Shown: positions 1-11,236 of the stretch, piece by piece
Numbering within the stretch: position 1 is the stretch's first letter
Layout: each line of letters begins with the position of its first letter
From: Neckera pumila
Lineage: Eukaryota > Streptophyta > Bryopsida > Hypnales > Neckeraceae
Direction: 5' to 3'
Assembly (NCBI GenBank): GCA_963969595.1
Contig: OZ018409.1
Span: 14,416,975-14,480,974, forward strand
Length of the DNA stretch: 64,000 nt
Notes under the pieces: model-generated
Seen by the model: the letters and a program-made list of their open reading frames with translations, nothing else
What the model was told of the DNA's origin: nothing
The model's database searches: none
Position numbers and translations under genes: made by a program

Positions 1-1001
1 CTCCTCCTTCACAAAACCTTGTCCACAACCCACGTCTATTTCTAGGTAACATATATGAAGCCCAGAAATCTCGTGTTCTATTCTTACTGTCACCAAACTC
101 CCACTTCAAGAAGCGAAACATAAAATCAAGTAACAAAACTGCTGAAACACCCAGGGCAAAGCATATATACAGTACAACACTGACATTTGGCAGAACTAGC
201 TCGATCGCTCAGTACAACCTAGCTTGTCTTCACCAAAGCACCACTCCCAGCAAAAAGGTTTCTTTCCCACCCAAACCAAACCAGTACAGTTCCATGCAAA
301 AATTACAAAACAACACTCCGGCCGTTCCTAGCCATTGTCGTTGGAAACTAAGTCTACTGAGCCCTCTTCCTCGCAGCTAGATCCAGTCGTCACGGTAACA
401 GACAAAGTGAGGGAGAACGCGATCAGCACCTGTGATCAACGGCACCTGGAACTTCCTCCCGCCTGGAGAGCTCAAGTTGAAATCTCAGAACGCAGAGTGA
501 CACTCGGGACATGTGCACATGTGCAGCTAGCTAGGCTTGAGTCCTCGATCACAAGTCGGCACCCCTGCCGATCGACACAGAAGCACATGAAGCGCATGAA
601 GCACAGAGCAAGCAGGGACTCAAGCATGAAATCAATGGACTTGTGTTGTTCCAAGGCTTGCTACATTGCTGTTTATATAAGCTAGCCTGGCCAGGGGAGA
701 GCAGGCTATGGCACCTCCTGGATCGATCCCCTTATGCTTTCCAGTCCCGGCGCTGAGTGTGCAAGGGGCAATGGGCGTACGTCCCTGTCAGCCATCGCCT
801 GATTGAAAGTTCTGTGCATGTCGCGTAATTTACGCAAAGTTAAGGACTGAGAGACTGGTACCGATGGGCAAGGAGGCGCGTCACTCACATTCAAGTCGTC
901 ATTTCAAATTGTACACTGAGGTCTTTTGGACCAGAATTGAAGACCTGCACGATCGATGACTTCCAAGACTTCCAACGCAAATTAAGGCAAGGCATGGTCC
1001 A
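1..1001. repeat. left arm of perfect inverted repeat IR1 (continues beyond window)
   Basis: This is the reverse complement of 1736-2736: position x pairs with 2737-x. The ends were checked base by base and the ORFs in both arms are identical. The arm carries a TATA-like box at 671-680 facing left, so the promoter in each arm points outward. The outer limit of the repeat lies outside the window. Sequence just inside the TATA box resembles the leaders of the two B3 genes further right (shared 'agccttggaac' and 'gagatttcaacttgagctct'-type blocks). Confidence 0.95.
671..680 (-). promoter_or_regulatory. TATA box in left arm of IR1
   Basis: Reverse complement of the 'ttatataaac' motif at 2057-2066. 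It faces left, out of the window, towards whatever lies beyond the arm. Confidence 0.55.
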
Positions 1002-1118
1002 TTTTTCAGCAAACAAGTAAATGTTGAAAATAATGATCACATTGAACCCGGTTTAGTAGCAAATAATGTTGAATGTCAACTTTGTTATCCCACTTCAGTG
1101 TTATTTTTGACTTCGAAG

Positions 1119-1437
1119 GCTGTGACTTGACCACACAACATACTTTGCAAAGGGAGTGCTCACCTCTCCCAGTGTGACACGTTGCTGTGGATCGGAGAGC
1201 ACAACTCTGTCCTTGGACCTAGAAAATATGTTTCCATTTCCTCCAGAAAAGTTGACAGCCGTGCTATGGGATGGCCGGTTCGCTTTCTTCGGTATTTGTT
1301 TCTCAATTTCATATAATCAGCCCGAAAACTTCAGTGTATTTTTCTACGATGACTTCTGTAGTCATTTCTAGGCTTTATGGGAGTAAGTGAATTTTGTACT
1401 TATTACATGACGGCTAGAATTCCTAAGAAGTCAAGGC
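1119..1437 (-). pseudogene. alpha-COP gene fragment (part of exon 4 and intron 3)
   Basis: The sequence is clearly similar to 15190-15520 of the intact alpha-COP gene, in the same orientation. Shared blocks include 'acttgaccacac', 'ctctcccagtgtg' and 'cgaaaacttcag', followed by the intron blocks 'ctttatggga' and 'tagaattcc'. The match crosses the exon 4/intron 3 boundary of the parent gene. It was therefore copied at DNA level and not from spliced mRNA. Substitutions and indels destroy the reading frame and there are no flanking exons. It cannot encode a coatomer part. Confidence 0.85.
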
Positions 1438-1539
1438 CAGTAGGACTAGTATCTAAGGGAGTTTCCATGAAATGGACTAATTTTCTTTACTAACAAAGAG
1501 GATGATTCTTTACTTTTTATGTATATTTCTACATCCAAC

Positions 1540-1713
1540 GGATATTTCATTAGAATGGCAATATTCCACAAACTTGGTAGTTGTAGGTTTAGACTTTGTA
1601 GTCTGAAATGTAAAATAGTCCTATATTTTCGACCATGTGGTCTGAAATCTATACAGACCTAGAAAAAGGATGACAAAATGCCTGAAGAATATCGCCATTT
1701 TCACGAAGTATCC
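1540..1713. mobile_element. MITE-like repeat, ATTTCATTA family, copy 1
   Basis: The ends are inverted copies: 'ggatatttcattagaatggc' at the left and 'gccattttcacgaagtatcc' at the right. Related copies lie at 18436-18591 and 21278-21477, which have the same end sequence and variable middle parts. The element is too short to encode a transposase. No clear target duplication was seen. The superfamily is unassigned. Confidence 0.6.
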
Positions 1714-1735
1714 ATTATATAAATATTCTCAGGCC

Positions 1736-2736
1736 TGGACCATGCCTTGCCTTAATTTGCGTTGGAAGTCTTGGAAGTCATCGATCGTGCAGGTCTTCAA
1801 TTCTGGTCCAAAAGACCTCAGTGTACAATTTGAAATGACGACTTGAATGTGAGTGACGCGCCTCCTTGCCCATCGGTACCAGTCTCTCAGTCCTTAACTT
1901 TGCGTAAATTACGCGACATGCACAGAACTTTCAATCAGGCGATGGCTGACAGGGACGTACGCCCATTGCCCCTTGCACACTCAGCGCCGGGACTGGAAAG
2001 CATAAGGGGATCGATCCAGGAGGTGCCATAGCCTGCTCTCCCCTGGCCAGGCTAGCTTATATAAACAGCAATGTAGCAAGCCTTGGAACAACACAAGTCC
2101 ATTGATTTCATGCTTGAGTCCCTGCTTGCTCTGTGCTTCATGCGCTTCATGTGCTTCTGTGTCGATCGGCAGGGGTGCCGACTTGTGATCGAGGACTCAA
2201 GCCTAGCTAGCTGCACATGTGCACATGTCCCGAGTGTCACTCTGCGTTCTGAGATTTCAACTTGAGCTCTCCAGGCGGGAGGAAGTTCCAGGTGCCGTTG
2301 ATCACAGGTGCTGATCGCGTTCTCCCTCACTTTGTCTGTTACCGTGACGACTGGATCTAGCTGCGAGGAAGAGGGCTCAGTAGACTTAGTTTCCAACGAC
2401 AATGGCTAGGAACGGCCGGAGTGTTGTTTTGTAATTTTTGCATGGAACTGTACTGGTTTGGTTTGGGTGGGAAAGAAACCTTTTTGCTGGGAGTGGTGCT
2501 TTGGTGAAGACAAGCTAGGTTGTACTGAGCGATCGAGCTAGTTCTGCCAAATGTCAGTGTTGTACTGTATATATGCTTTGCCCTGGGTGTTTCAGCAGTT
2601 TTGTTACTTGATTTTATGTTTCGCTTCTTGAAGTGGGAGTTTGGTGACAGTAAGAATAGAACACGAGATTTCTGGGCTTCATATATGTTACCTAGAAATA
2701 GACGTGGGTTGTGGACAAGGTTTTGTGAAGGAGGAG
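1736..2736. repeat. right arm of perfect inverted repeat IR1
   Basis: Reverse complement of 1-1001. After the TATA box, the arm reads rightward as a diverged copy of the B3 gene leader (compare 50480-51240). The reading frames at 1843-2031 and 2083-2265 are short, mirror-duplicated in the other arm, and show no domain. They are not considered genes. Confidence 0.95.
2057..2066 (+). promoter_or_regulatory. TATA box of B3-type promoter in right arm of IR1
   Basis: A good TATA match (ttatataaac) precedes 'agcaatgtagcaagccttgg'. The same layout precedes the leader of intact B3 gene B at 50465-50500, where the TATA is degraded to 'cttacataag'. Transcription would run rightward into the B3 relic at 2737-3680. 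Confidence 0.6.
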
Positions 2737-3680
2737 TTCTGTCATGACTGTTGTTGTATTTATGTCTCCCTGTTTGAGCAGTTACTTGGTTTTCATGTGA
2801 TTTTTTTATTTTGCAGACTTTCGTCAACAGAATAAGCACATTTCTTCTCACTTAGAAATGCACAGAGTGCCATGATTCCATCTGGCACTCCCGACTCCCG
2901 TCTGGCGTTCATCCCCTCGAGTCGCGATGTCATATTTGAGTCCTTTTGTGTTGTTCCAAGGCTTGCTTTTGTGTTGTTCCATCGCCTTTGTCATAGTCTT
3001 GTGGAAAAAACTGGCGTTTCTCATCGTGGTGTCCGCAACTCAAGCTACGGCCGGTTCATTGTGGGTGAGTTCTTTCATCACTATTGATGTATGTCTCCCT
3101 GTTTGGGGGCTTAGTTGATTGATTTTCGTATTGGTTTCCTGGATTTGCATGCACGGGGCACTTCGATTGTTTATATATCAACACTGTCTTTCAGAGCTTC
3201 ACTTATGTTATTTCGAAATGTGTTGATAGAAACATGTTAAATGACAGTTGGGTGACGTGTGTTTTTGGTTCTGTCTTGCAGCTCCGAAGGAGTTAGAAAC
3301 TAAGCCAGCTGCTTAATTAATAACAACGAGCTAGTTTTAATCACGAAGACGTCATCGATCTCTACTGAGAACAATAGTGTCGAAAATCTCAAATATGATA
3401 TCACGACTCAAGATGAGAAACGCCAGTTTCTTCCAGAAGGTCATGACAAAGGCGATGGCCACCGAGATAGTGCAACTTGGACCCCGCCTTCGCCTACTCT
3501 CTGGTATGTTTCCAGCACCTAAGTGAGCATTTATTTTCACTCGCTTGTTTGAAATTGCTCAATGTTTCTGATTTCGTGAGGCTTGTATGCTCCAGCTCCA
3601 CTTGCTTGTACCTCGTTGACCAAAGGACTGATGCTAACAAATGCTGCAGTGTCGGTCGGACCGGAATTTTCACCTGAGAA
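2737..3680 (+). pseudogene. scrambled relic of a third B3 gene: leader and exon 1
   Basis: The stretch 3388-3510 matches exon 1 of the intact B3 genes (51795-51895): a frame reads ISRLKMRNASFFQKVMTKAM and then ends at a 'ctctggta' donor. The intact gene has ISRFDRGNIPYFYKTVTKTA at the same place. Upstream, 2855-2905 and 3085-3240 match leader sequence at 51250-51560. Pieces 2918-2940 and 2979-3025 are inverted, re-ordered copies of 3388-3457, and 2944-2968 is an inverted copy of the TATA-proximal leader. No start codon equivalent to MASSN and no exons 2-4 are found. It is a broken, rearranged gene copy. Confidence 0.75.
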
Positions 3681-5120
3681 TGCTGTGTATAAGCATCTGG
3701 ACTTTTTCTTGTTATACGTTGAAAACTTAAATTAGTTTATATTTTTAATCTTCCAATGCTTTACTAACTCTACAATGCTCTTGCGACCTTGACATGATCA
3801 AAAGTAACAACTGGTACATGTACTCTAAGACAGGCAAGAGTTTTGCATTTCATGACCCAGAGATTCAAACTTGTGGGATCTAGTATGTGGATCCAATTGC
3901 CAAATGGTAATAAAATCGCAAATTGAAGAAGAAATTTTCTTCGCACTAGTAATTACAGAAGTTCATTTTCTTACTAGATAGATCAACAAGCTACACTACT
4001 CATTTTCACAGAGGCCTGAGGAGCTTGTTGAGAACTCATGCAAGCTCTATTTGACTTCATATTGTGGTTTTCTTGCATGAAAATTTAAGGAACAACTTCT
4101 ACTCATCATACCCAATGTATGAAGCTTTGTTGCATGTAATTTAGAGGTTTTAAGGAAACTTTATAAAAAATTTGTCATTTTTTGTTGCTTTGACCAAAAT
4201 TGAAACTGAAACATGTCTTAAATTTTAACCATACAAAACTTGAGCAGACCAATATGGCAAAAGTGCGGAAGTTTTTTAGCCCATTTGACCTAATGCAAGA
4301 TAATGACATTCAAACTAGGAAAAAAAATTATGCTTTGTTTAATAAGCGGGTTAAAAGAATTGAGTTCTATTAAAGTGAGAAACTTGTACTTTACTCGGCA
4401 TAATTGAACGTCTATACTACTGGATAGTGGATACTACATCTTTCATTCTTTCTAAATACACTCACACAAAGTTTAGGGTTTAACAAGAAAATAAGGGGGT
4501 AAGTGCGTGTACACTACCGTACTCAAAGTCTCATTATACACCTAAGGTGCATAGAAATGCTCCATTTGCACTAGTTTTGCATGTTCAAATGCTTTATATT
4601 TACACCAAAAACTGCATTAATATATCCACCCCTTTCTTCCACAGATAATTAGTGACTTTCATTAATAAAAGGAAAGACAAATCCATCCTTAAAATTTATG
4701 TAAAACACACACATGCCATGTGGTATTATAAATAATTAGGTGTTACCATTTGATCAATTATATTTAAAATTGACCTCAAAGTAGGGATGGATATCTAGGA
4801 GGGTGCAAAGAAATTTAATCCTTGAAGAAGCAATGATACATATTGAGCAAACATTGACAAAAATTGTCATTTACTAGTTAGTTCCCATTTACTAGTGATT
4901 TGAAAAAATAATTAAGAAAAAAACTCATCCATTCAACATTTTACTGTATAAGATAATTCCAGATTTTTTTGCTATACAAGGGCCAATTTGAAGGCCCTAA
5001 ATTCTCCCAAATGTCATTCAATTTTTTTTAACTTTGCTTTAACCAAATAAATTCAAAATCATTCAAATTTTAATATGATGCACATTAATTTTCACACATA
5101 TCTTTGTATAAATGTATTGC
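3681..5120. other. AT-rich intergenic DNA
   Basis: No long reading frame, RNA gene signature or repeat with recognisable ends was seen. Confidence 0.6.
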
Positions 5121-6090
5121 TTAACCCCTAAAGGTCCATGGCCTTTTTCTGCCAAAAAACATTCAAAATTGCCATTTCTAATAGAGTTGTCATATCGGAT
5201 AGAATCGGACGAATTGGCCGAAATTTTCTATAGCAAAGAGTAAAAGATTTAAAAATAAAATTTCATATGTAACCATAGGATCCTACATCTAACTAGTATG
5301 AGAATGTGTGAAAAAAATTTCAAAATTTTTGATCGCATAGATTGCAAGGTATCTATGTTTAAAGTGAAAAAAACAAGTTTTTCAACACATTGTGGGATTA
5401 GATTTTATGACTTTGAACATTTTTAACTTAAATTTTTTGGACTACAGAGTTCTGAGCTTTTAATCTTTATATTGAAGTATTGTGTTGAGAGTCTAGGGGA
5501 AAAAAGAAACTTCCAAAAAACTTAATTTTCATTCTTACAAAAATTTTTATGCCAGAATAGGTATGAGAATATGAGATTGAAGGAAAATCTAAAATATTAA
5601 GATCTTTTAGGTGGAAATAAAATGCACTAATTCCAATGGTGAGACTATTCTAGCAAGCAAACTAAACCATGTGGAACTTTTTTTATTTTAAGATTGTAAG
5701 ATTTGCATTCCAAAATTAATTCAGAAGTTATTTTGAAGATGCTCTAATTGCCCAAAAAACAAGATTGTCCATAACTTTCTTCTAAAAATTCAAATGAAAT
5801 GAATGAAAGCTTTTTAGACAGACAAAAATATAATCTACAAGAAAAAAAAATTTAAAAATTTAAATTTTTGCATATTTTATTTTGTTGCCTCTTCTCCCTT
5901 GTTTTGAGCTTATTTGGGCATAACTTTTTCTTTTGGGCACCAGTTGAAAAAAAATTATATTCCCACAAAGCTTAGCAATTTCTCTGTCTTCCAAAAAAAA
6001 TTTAGAAAATTATGACAAAATTTTTGCTCGTAGGTACCTACCCAAAATTTCATTTGTCCCCCAAAGGGACAATGGGCCTTTAGGGGTTAA
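5121..6090. mobile_element. TTAA-flanked non-autonomous DNA transposon, copy 1 (970 bp)
   Basis: The element starts TTAA-CCCCTAAAGGTCC and ends GGGCCTTTAGGGG-TTAA, so the termini are inverted repeats directly bordered by TTAA. The interior shares many blocks with the copies at 9325-10251, 30576-31880 and 36421-37351, such as 'aacaagattgtccataact', 'gcaccagttgaa' and 'cccaaaat..catttgtccccc'. There is no transposase ORF. A TTAA duplication with CCC-starting ends is the hallmark of piggyBac-type elements. Assignment to that superfamily is inference, because no autonomous partner is in the window. Confidence 0.8.
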
Positions 6091-6818
6091 ATGCCTCAAT
6101 TTTATCCAATTGATTATAATAGAAGGTTTCATTTTGAGGGCTCAAGTAATATTTTTTTATGAATGAAGAATTATTTCAATAAATCATAACAAGTGTTTTC
6201 ACACTATAGGTACTCCAAAACTGCAGCCACAAATCATAAATGGACAATTTTATAATTTGCAACTTTGACACTTCTTTATCAATTTTAGGATATATAAAAC
6301 GTTTATTCTTTTTGGATTCTATCTTTAGATGATGATTTCTATACATTTCCAAAATTTGGATTTTTTGGAACTAGGAAAACTACCAAATGGACTCCTCTTA
6401 TAGTTTATCACATCTGCTAAAATGTATAGATGCAATAAAAAAAAACATATTTCTTTCATAATTTAGTGCTAAGATTTCCTTCATTTATAATTGAAGGAAA
6501 ACAAAATATGTATTTAAAATCAAAATTTAATAATTATTTTATGATTATTTTATATTAAATTAAAGCACAAAATAATTTATCATAGTTTTTTGGCACTTTG
6601 ATTCTATATTAGATTTTTCAAACGATTGAATCTAAAAACATCTAATAATGTAAAGGCCGATGTAAGAAAATCCACCTTATTCATTTTCCTAGTGTATATT
6701 TGTGATTTAATTCACTTTCAACTACTATTTAGAAGTTGTTTTGAAACCATTTTGAAAGATAGCTACAAATCCGTAACTATTGAATTTTTCAATGAAATAT
6801 TCTTTTTATTATTTCAAA

Positions 6819-8050
6819 TAAACTAGTGTGACCCTGTGCAGTTGGCCCAATTTTCATCTACTCCCGGTTCCACTCCTGGTTCTACTTCCGATTCTACTCC
6901 CAGTTCTACTTCCAGTTCCACTCCCAGTACCAAGAACGCCACCAAAATCAAAGTAAAAGTAATTTTCTAATTTTTTAATCAATAAATACTTTGAAATTCA
7001 ATAACTTTTGCACCACCGCTCCAAACGCCACGAAACCAAGCCGGTGCACCCCTCCTCGGCGAGAGCTTTCCGACGGTACCAAGCACGCGACCGGGGGACG
7101 CACGGTCAGAAAGTTGTCCATGCTACAAACAAAACAAAACAAAACAAAACAAAACAAAACAAACAAACAAACAAACAGCCTCATTTAAGGTATTGATTAT
7201 AGTTTAGTTAGGTATACATTAGAGTTTTTATAAATCAATTTTTATGTTCTTAATTTTGTGAGAATTCATTACAAAATTTGTTTCAAAATGGTCATTTAAG
7301 TATTAGTTTCTCTAGAAGCACAATGTGCACTAAATATGTAATTCTAGTTATAAGGCCATATGAATATCTACTACATAAAAATGACTTAATACTCAAATAC
7401 TTTATTCATCAAGAATATGGATTTTGAAGAACTTAGGGTACATTTATTCCAAGGATGAAGATAAAAGAGAGTAAAAATATGACAAATATGAAAATAATGT
7501 TCCTTTTAAGAATGAGAGCTAATTCACATAAAGGAGAAAAATATACATAACTTCCTAGGGATTAAACTAGGGATAGATAAAATCCACCCTTGGGCTAGAG
7601 AATGTAAGTACCAACACTATCCATACCTTAAGTTTGTTTGTTTGTTTTGTTTTGTTTTGTTTTGTTTTGTTTTGTTTTGTTTGTTAAATTGAAATCTTCT
7701 GGATCGTGCATCCCCCAGGGGCGTGCTTGGTACCGTCAGAAAGCTCTCGGCAAGGAGGGGTGCACGGGCTTGGTTTTATGGCGTTTGGAGCTAGGGTGCG
7801 GAAGTTATTGAATTTCAAAATATCTATGGGTCAAAAAATTAGAAAATTACTTTTACTTTGATTTTGGTCGCGTTCTTGGTACCGTCGGAAAGCTCTTGGC
7901 AAGGAGGGGTGGATGGGCTTTGTTTTGTGGCATTTGGAATGACGTTGTGAAAGATAATGAATTTCAAAGTTTTTATCATGAATTAGAAAATTAGGAAATT
8001 ATTTTTACTATGCTTTTGGCTGTGGCAACGGCACAGGGCTATATTAGTTC
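6819..8050. mobile_element. Mutator-like foldback element with 9-bp target duplication
   Basis: The element is bordered by the direct repeat 'tatttcaaa' at 6810-6818 and 8051-8059. Its ends are long inverted repeats: about 6819-7165 pairs with about 7640-8050, sharing 'ccctgtgc', 'gctttccgacggtaccaag' and 'ccaaaatcaaagtaaaag'. The right arm holds an internal duplication of about 160 bp. The left arm has a run of 'tctact/ttccac' repeats at 6855-6930. Both arms meet the middle with a simple repeat: CAAAA units at about 7128-7168 and GTTTT units at about 7640-7683. Long terminal inverted repeats with a 9-bp duplication are typical of Mutator-like elements. No transposase is encoded. Confidence 0.75.
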
Positions 8051-8059
8051 TATTTCAAA

Positions 8060-9324
8060 CTATAATGGTTTTGAATATTATAATCCCATGGGTGCAAGTT
8101 ATAACCTTCATGGATCTTAAATATAATTAATCTACCCACCATGCTATGAGCCATGTTGGATTAGGGCAAAATTTGCTTCTTTAGTGCAAGTAGTTCAATT
8201 GAGTTTGAAAGCTTAAACTCCTTTGTTTTATATTACTTCCCTTGCAGAAAATGTATAGTTTGCCTCAAACGGTCCTAAGTTAATATGAAAAATATTAAAG
8301 ACACAATGACATAAGTTTAATATGTTTAGTCCTGAATAATACATTAGTAGTCTAACTTCATTTGTTGAGATATAAAAAGGGCCCATTTTTTAAATGTAGT
8401 AAATACACCTAAATCAACCACGCCAAAATGTCAACCCCTACTTTTGGATGGAAAACAAATGAATGAAATATCCAAAACCGTGACATTTAAATAGTCAATT
8501 TTGATATGAATTGATGAACGATTTCAATAGTAAGAGAGTTGGTGGCAATTTACAATAAAAAATAGGCCAATTTTAGGCCAAATGTAGTACACATGTGTTC
8601 AATGCTGCATGACAAATAAAACAAATCATAATTTTTCCATCACATGGCAAGTCATTCCTGTCTTTGCTGAAGGGAGTTTGAAAGAACCATGTACATGTTT
8701 CAATCTCTTCTTGGACGTTTTTGGCAACAAATGAGTTTGGTTTATTGTTTGTTTTAGAAGATGTTTTGACACTGCATATCTCCCTGTATATTATTTACAG
8801 CACTTGTTTTAGATTGGTCTAGATTACACTTTTAGCAAGCTACTACTAGTATCTTTGGAAATTTCAGTGTAACTTATTGACAAAGCTTCCAAAAACTATG
8901 CAACCACTTGCATTTCAATTTATAGTCCATCCCCAATGTGCAGAAAGTATTATTTATTGTCTACAATATGTTTATGCTACAAAGCTTATTTGTGCAATTT
9001 TAGGTAAAATTACCTTAGTTACACCAAAATCTCATCACTATTTCCCTTCACTAATTGAAATCAAGATGCCTACTACATAAAATATACACACATAATTGCT
9101 ACTTATTACAATTAAAAAAACAACTAATGATAATTTGGTGAAGAGATAATGTAGGTTGTTTAAGAAATCTAAAAGAAGACACGTTCAAATGAACAATTGA
9201 AACAAAGAGAACTCAATTCCCAAAGTCCATTTAAGTAAAGCACCAAAAAGAGAGAAGAAACTAATGAATACCCCAATGATGAATTTACACATTACGGGCT
9301 TTATAATGTCCCAAATGGATTCCT
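8060..9324. other. AT-rich intergenic DNA
   Basis: No supported gene or element was seen. Confidence 0.55.
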
Positions 9325-10251
9325 TTAATCCCTAAAGGCCCAAGGCATTTTCTGGGTCCAAAACCACTTAAAACTGCCATTTCTGTTGCGATCATTCAAG
9401 AAACAAAAAAAAACATTTTTTTTAGAATCTAATTGTAGGATCTTGTACTTCACTTGTTGCAAACCATGTGGTAAAAATTTCATGAAGTTTGATTTTACAG
9501 CTTGGAAGATATTAGCATTTGAAGTTGGAAAAAGAAGATTTTTTGAACTGTGACTTGCAATTTCAAATGACTTTGACAGCCATTTGTAGATTTTTTTTGC
9601 ACAACACACCATTATGTTAAAAGTTTTATGCTGAACATTTGAGTTGAGAGTCGGGGAAAAAATTAAAAATGTCAAAACTTGATTTCCACATATAAAAAAG
9701 TTGTTAAAAAGAAGTAGGTCCAAAATTGAATGAAATACTAAATCATTAATAGCTCTTATGTAGAATAAAAACACCATAATCCCAATGATGGGATTGTTCA
9801 ATTGCAAACAAACATAACCTTGTCAAAAACAAAATTTGAAAAAATTTGAAAATGGCATTCAAAAATGAATTCTATAAGTTGTTTTTTAAAGACAATGCTT
9901 AGATTGCCTAAAAAACAAGATTGTCTATAACTTTCTCATTTTTGAGTCCAAATAAAATGAATGAAAGCTTCAAATGTAAACAAAAACCTTATTCTTTGAG
10001 AAGAAAAAATTTAAAAAAAAAATTCAATTTTTTTAAGTTTTTTTTTGCCCGACGAGTTGCTTTTATGACTTTGGGTGGCATAACTTTTGCTCCCAGGCAC
10101 CAATTGAAGAAAAAATTATATTTTTAGAAAGCTAATGTAATATCGTATCTTCAAAAAAAGTTTCAAAAAATCAAGTCAAAATTTGAGGTCACTCGAGTCT
10201 GCCCAAAATCCCAAGTGTCCCCCGAGGGGACTTTGGGCCTTTAGGGGTTAA
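9325..10251. mobile_element. TTAA-flanked non-autonomous DNA transposon, copy 2 (927 bp)
   Basis: The left end is TTAA-TCCCTAAAGGCCCAAGG and the right end is GGGCCTTTAGGGG-TTAA. The interior is homologous to copy 1 along its whole length with many substitutions, so this is an old insertion. The reading frame at 9325-9807 (-) lies wholly inside the element and is not conserved in the other copies. Confidence 0.8.
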
Positions 10252-10641
10252 GGCGGTTTACCATGTCTTTCTTATTCCCTATTCATGCTCATATTTTAAA
10301 CATTTCTCATGCTGACTTGTTTAGTTTGAAAAATGAGTTTTAAACAAAGCAACACTACAAGAGGCATTGTTCTCGTCATAGTGCAACTCTAAAAGCATCA
10401 AGAGGCTAGGCTATAGCTTATTTCACAACATACGGTAATTGCACTGCAGAAGTAACTTCTTTCACGTTACAGACTAGGGCTCAGTTTTCAAACCAACTCA
10501 AACTTCTCTCACTATGTAGATGTAAGCTTGCGTTGTGTTGATGCAATTGACCTCCTCCTCCCTTCGGTCCAGGGCCAACACTGATACATCACCTTCAGCA
10601 TAATTTATTTGAACCAAGAGAAATGCATCATATGAATGCAG
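10252..10641. other. region downstream of the histidine-rich gene
   Basis: Probably contains the 3' UTR of the gene ending at 10642. No other gene is seen. Confidence 0.4.
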
Positions 10642-11236
10642 TCATGGGAAGTCATCCTCTGCATCCACCTCGGAGAACTCCGAAAGGTCATCGTCCTGCA
10701 GTTGCACATGTTGGCGCTGGTGATGGTGGTGAGGGCGATGACGCGGCGGATGATGCACATTTTGTTGGTGCCCGTGGGGAATTTGTGGATGGTAGTGGTG
10801 GTGGTGGTAGTGCCCGATGGGATGATTGGGATGGTATTGTTGAACCTGGTGCAGGCAGGGTGTGGGGAGAATCGACAGTTAGTGTATAGAAAACTGATGA
10901 AAATGGGAAAAAAACAAAGATAGGGTTTTGAACTACCAACAGGATAATACACTACTGGTGAAAATTTCAAATTAGAGGCAATAACCGAAGCAGCTGCCCG
11001 AAAGAAAAGAACTCGTTGAAAATGCGAAAAGAAGGATGAATACCGGTGGAGTTCAAACTCAAAGAGACCCTGACCTGTGGATGGTGGCCGGGGCGCGGGT
11101 GAGGGTAGTGGCGATGATAATCGGCTTCGTCCCGGATGTCCCATTCCTCGTCTTCAGGCTCCTCTCGGAGTGTTGTGCCTGCAACGTCGATGAGGCAGAG
11201 AAAGGCGACCACAGCACACAATCCCAGAAATCTCAT
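10642..11236 (-). CDS. secreted histidine-rich small protein (121 aa, 2 exons)
   Basis: Exon 1 is 11236-11075 and exon 2 is 10845-10642. The intron has a GT donor after CATCCACAG, an AG acceptor after 'tgcaccag', and phase 0. The protein starts MRFLGLCAVVAFLCLIDVAG, a clear signal peptide with cleavage expected near residue 20-22. An acidic stretch follows (EEPEDEEWDIRDEAD). The region of about residues 41-98 is very rich in His, Pro, Tyr and Gln, with about 23 histidines in all, including two runs of four. The protein ends in an acidic tail (DDDLSEFSEVDAEDDFP). No known catalytic domain is visible. Extracellular or vacuolar metal binding is a reasonable inference from composition only. It lies on the same strand as alpha-COP, 0.7 kb downstream of its stop. 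The family is not recognised. Confidence 0.7.

Larger units (their letters stand above)
1002..1735. other. unique loop of inverted repeat IR1
   Basis: This 734-bp spacer between the two perfect arms contains an alpha-COP gene fragment (about 1119-1437) and a MITE-like repeat (1540-1713). No intact gene is seen. The short ORF at 1156-1371 is a chance reading frame in the alpha-COP fragment, which is antisense to it. Confidence 0.85.

Noticed and set aside
335..685. 116-codon frame in the left arm of IR1 (mirrored at 2052-2402).
   Set aside because: It is antisense across the promoter and leader of the B3-type unit, has no domain, and is identical in both arms only because the arms are identical.
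9325..9807. 160-codon frame on the minus strand.
   Set aside because: It lies entirely within a TTAA-flanked non-autonomous element, is not conserved in sister copies, and is AT-driven.
10351..10365. Second CACTA-like motif ('cactacaagagg').
   Set aside because: Single motif without a partner end.
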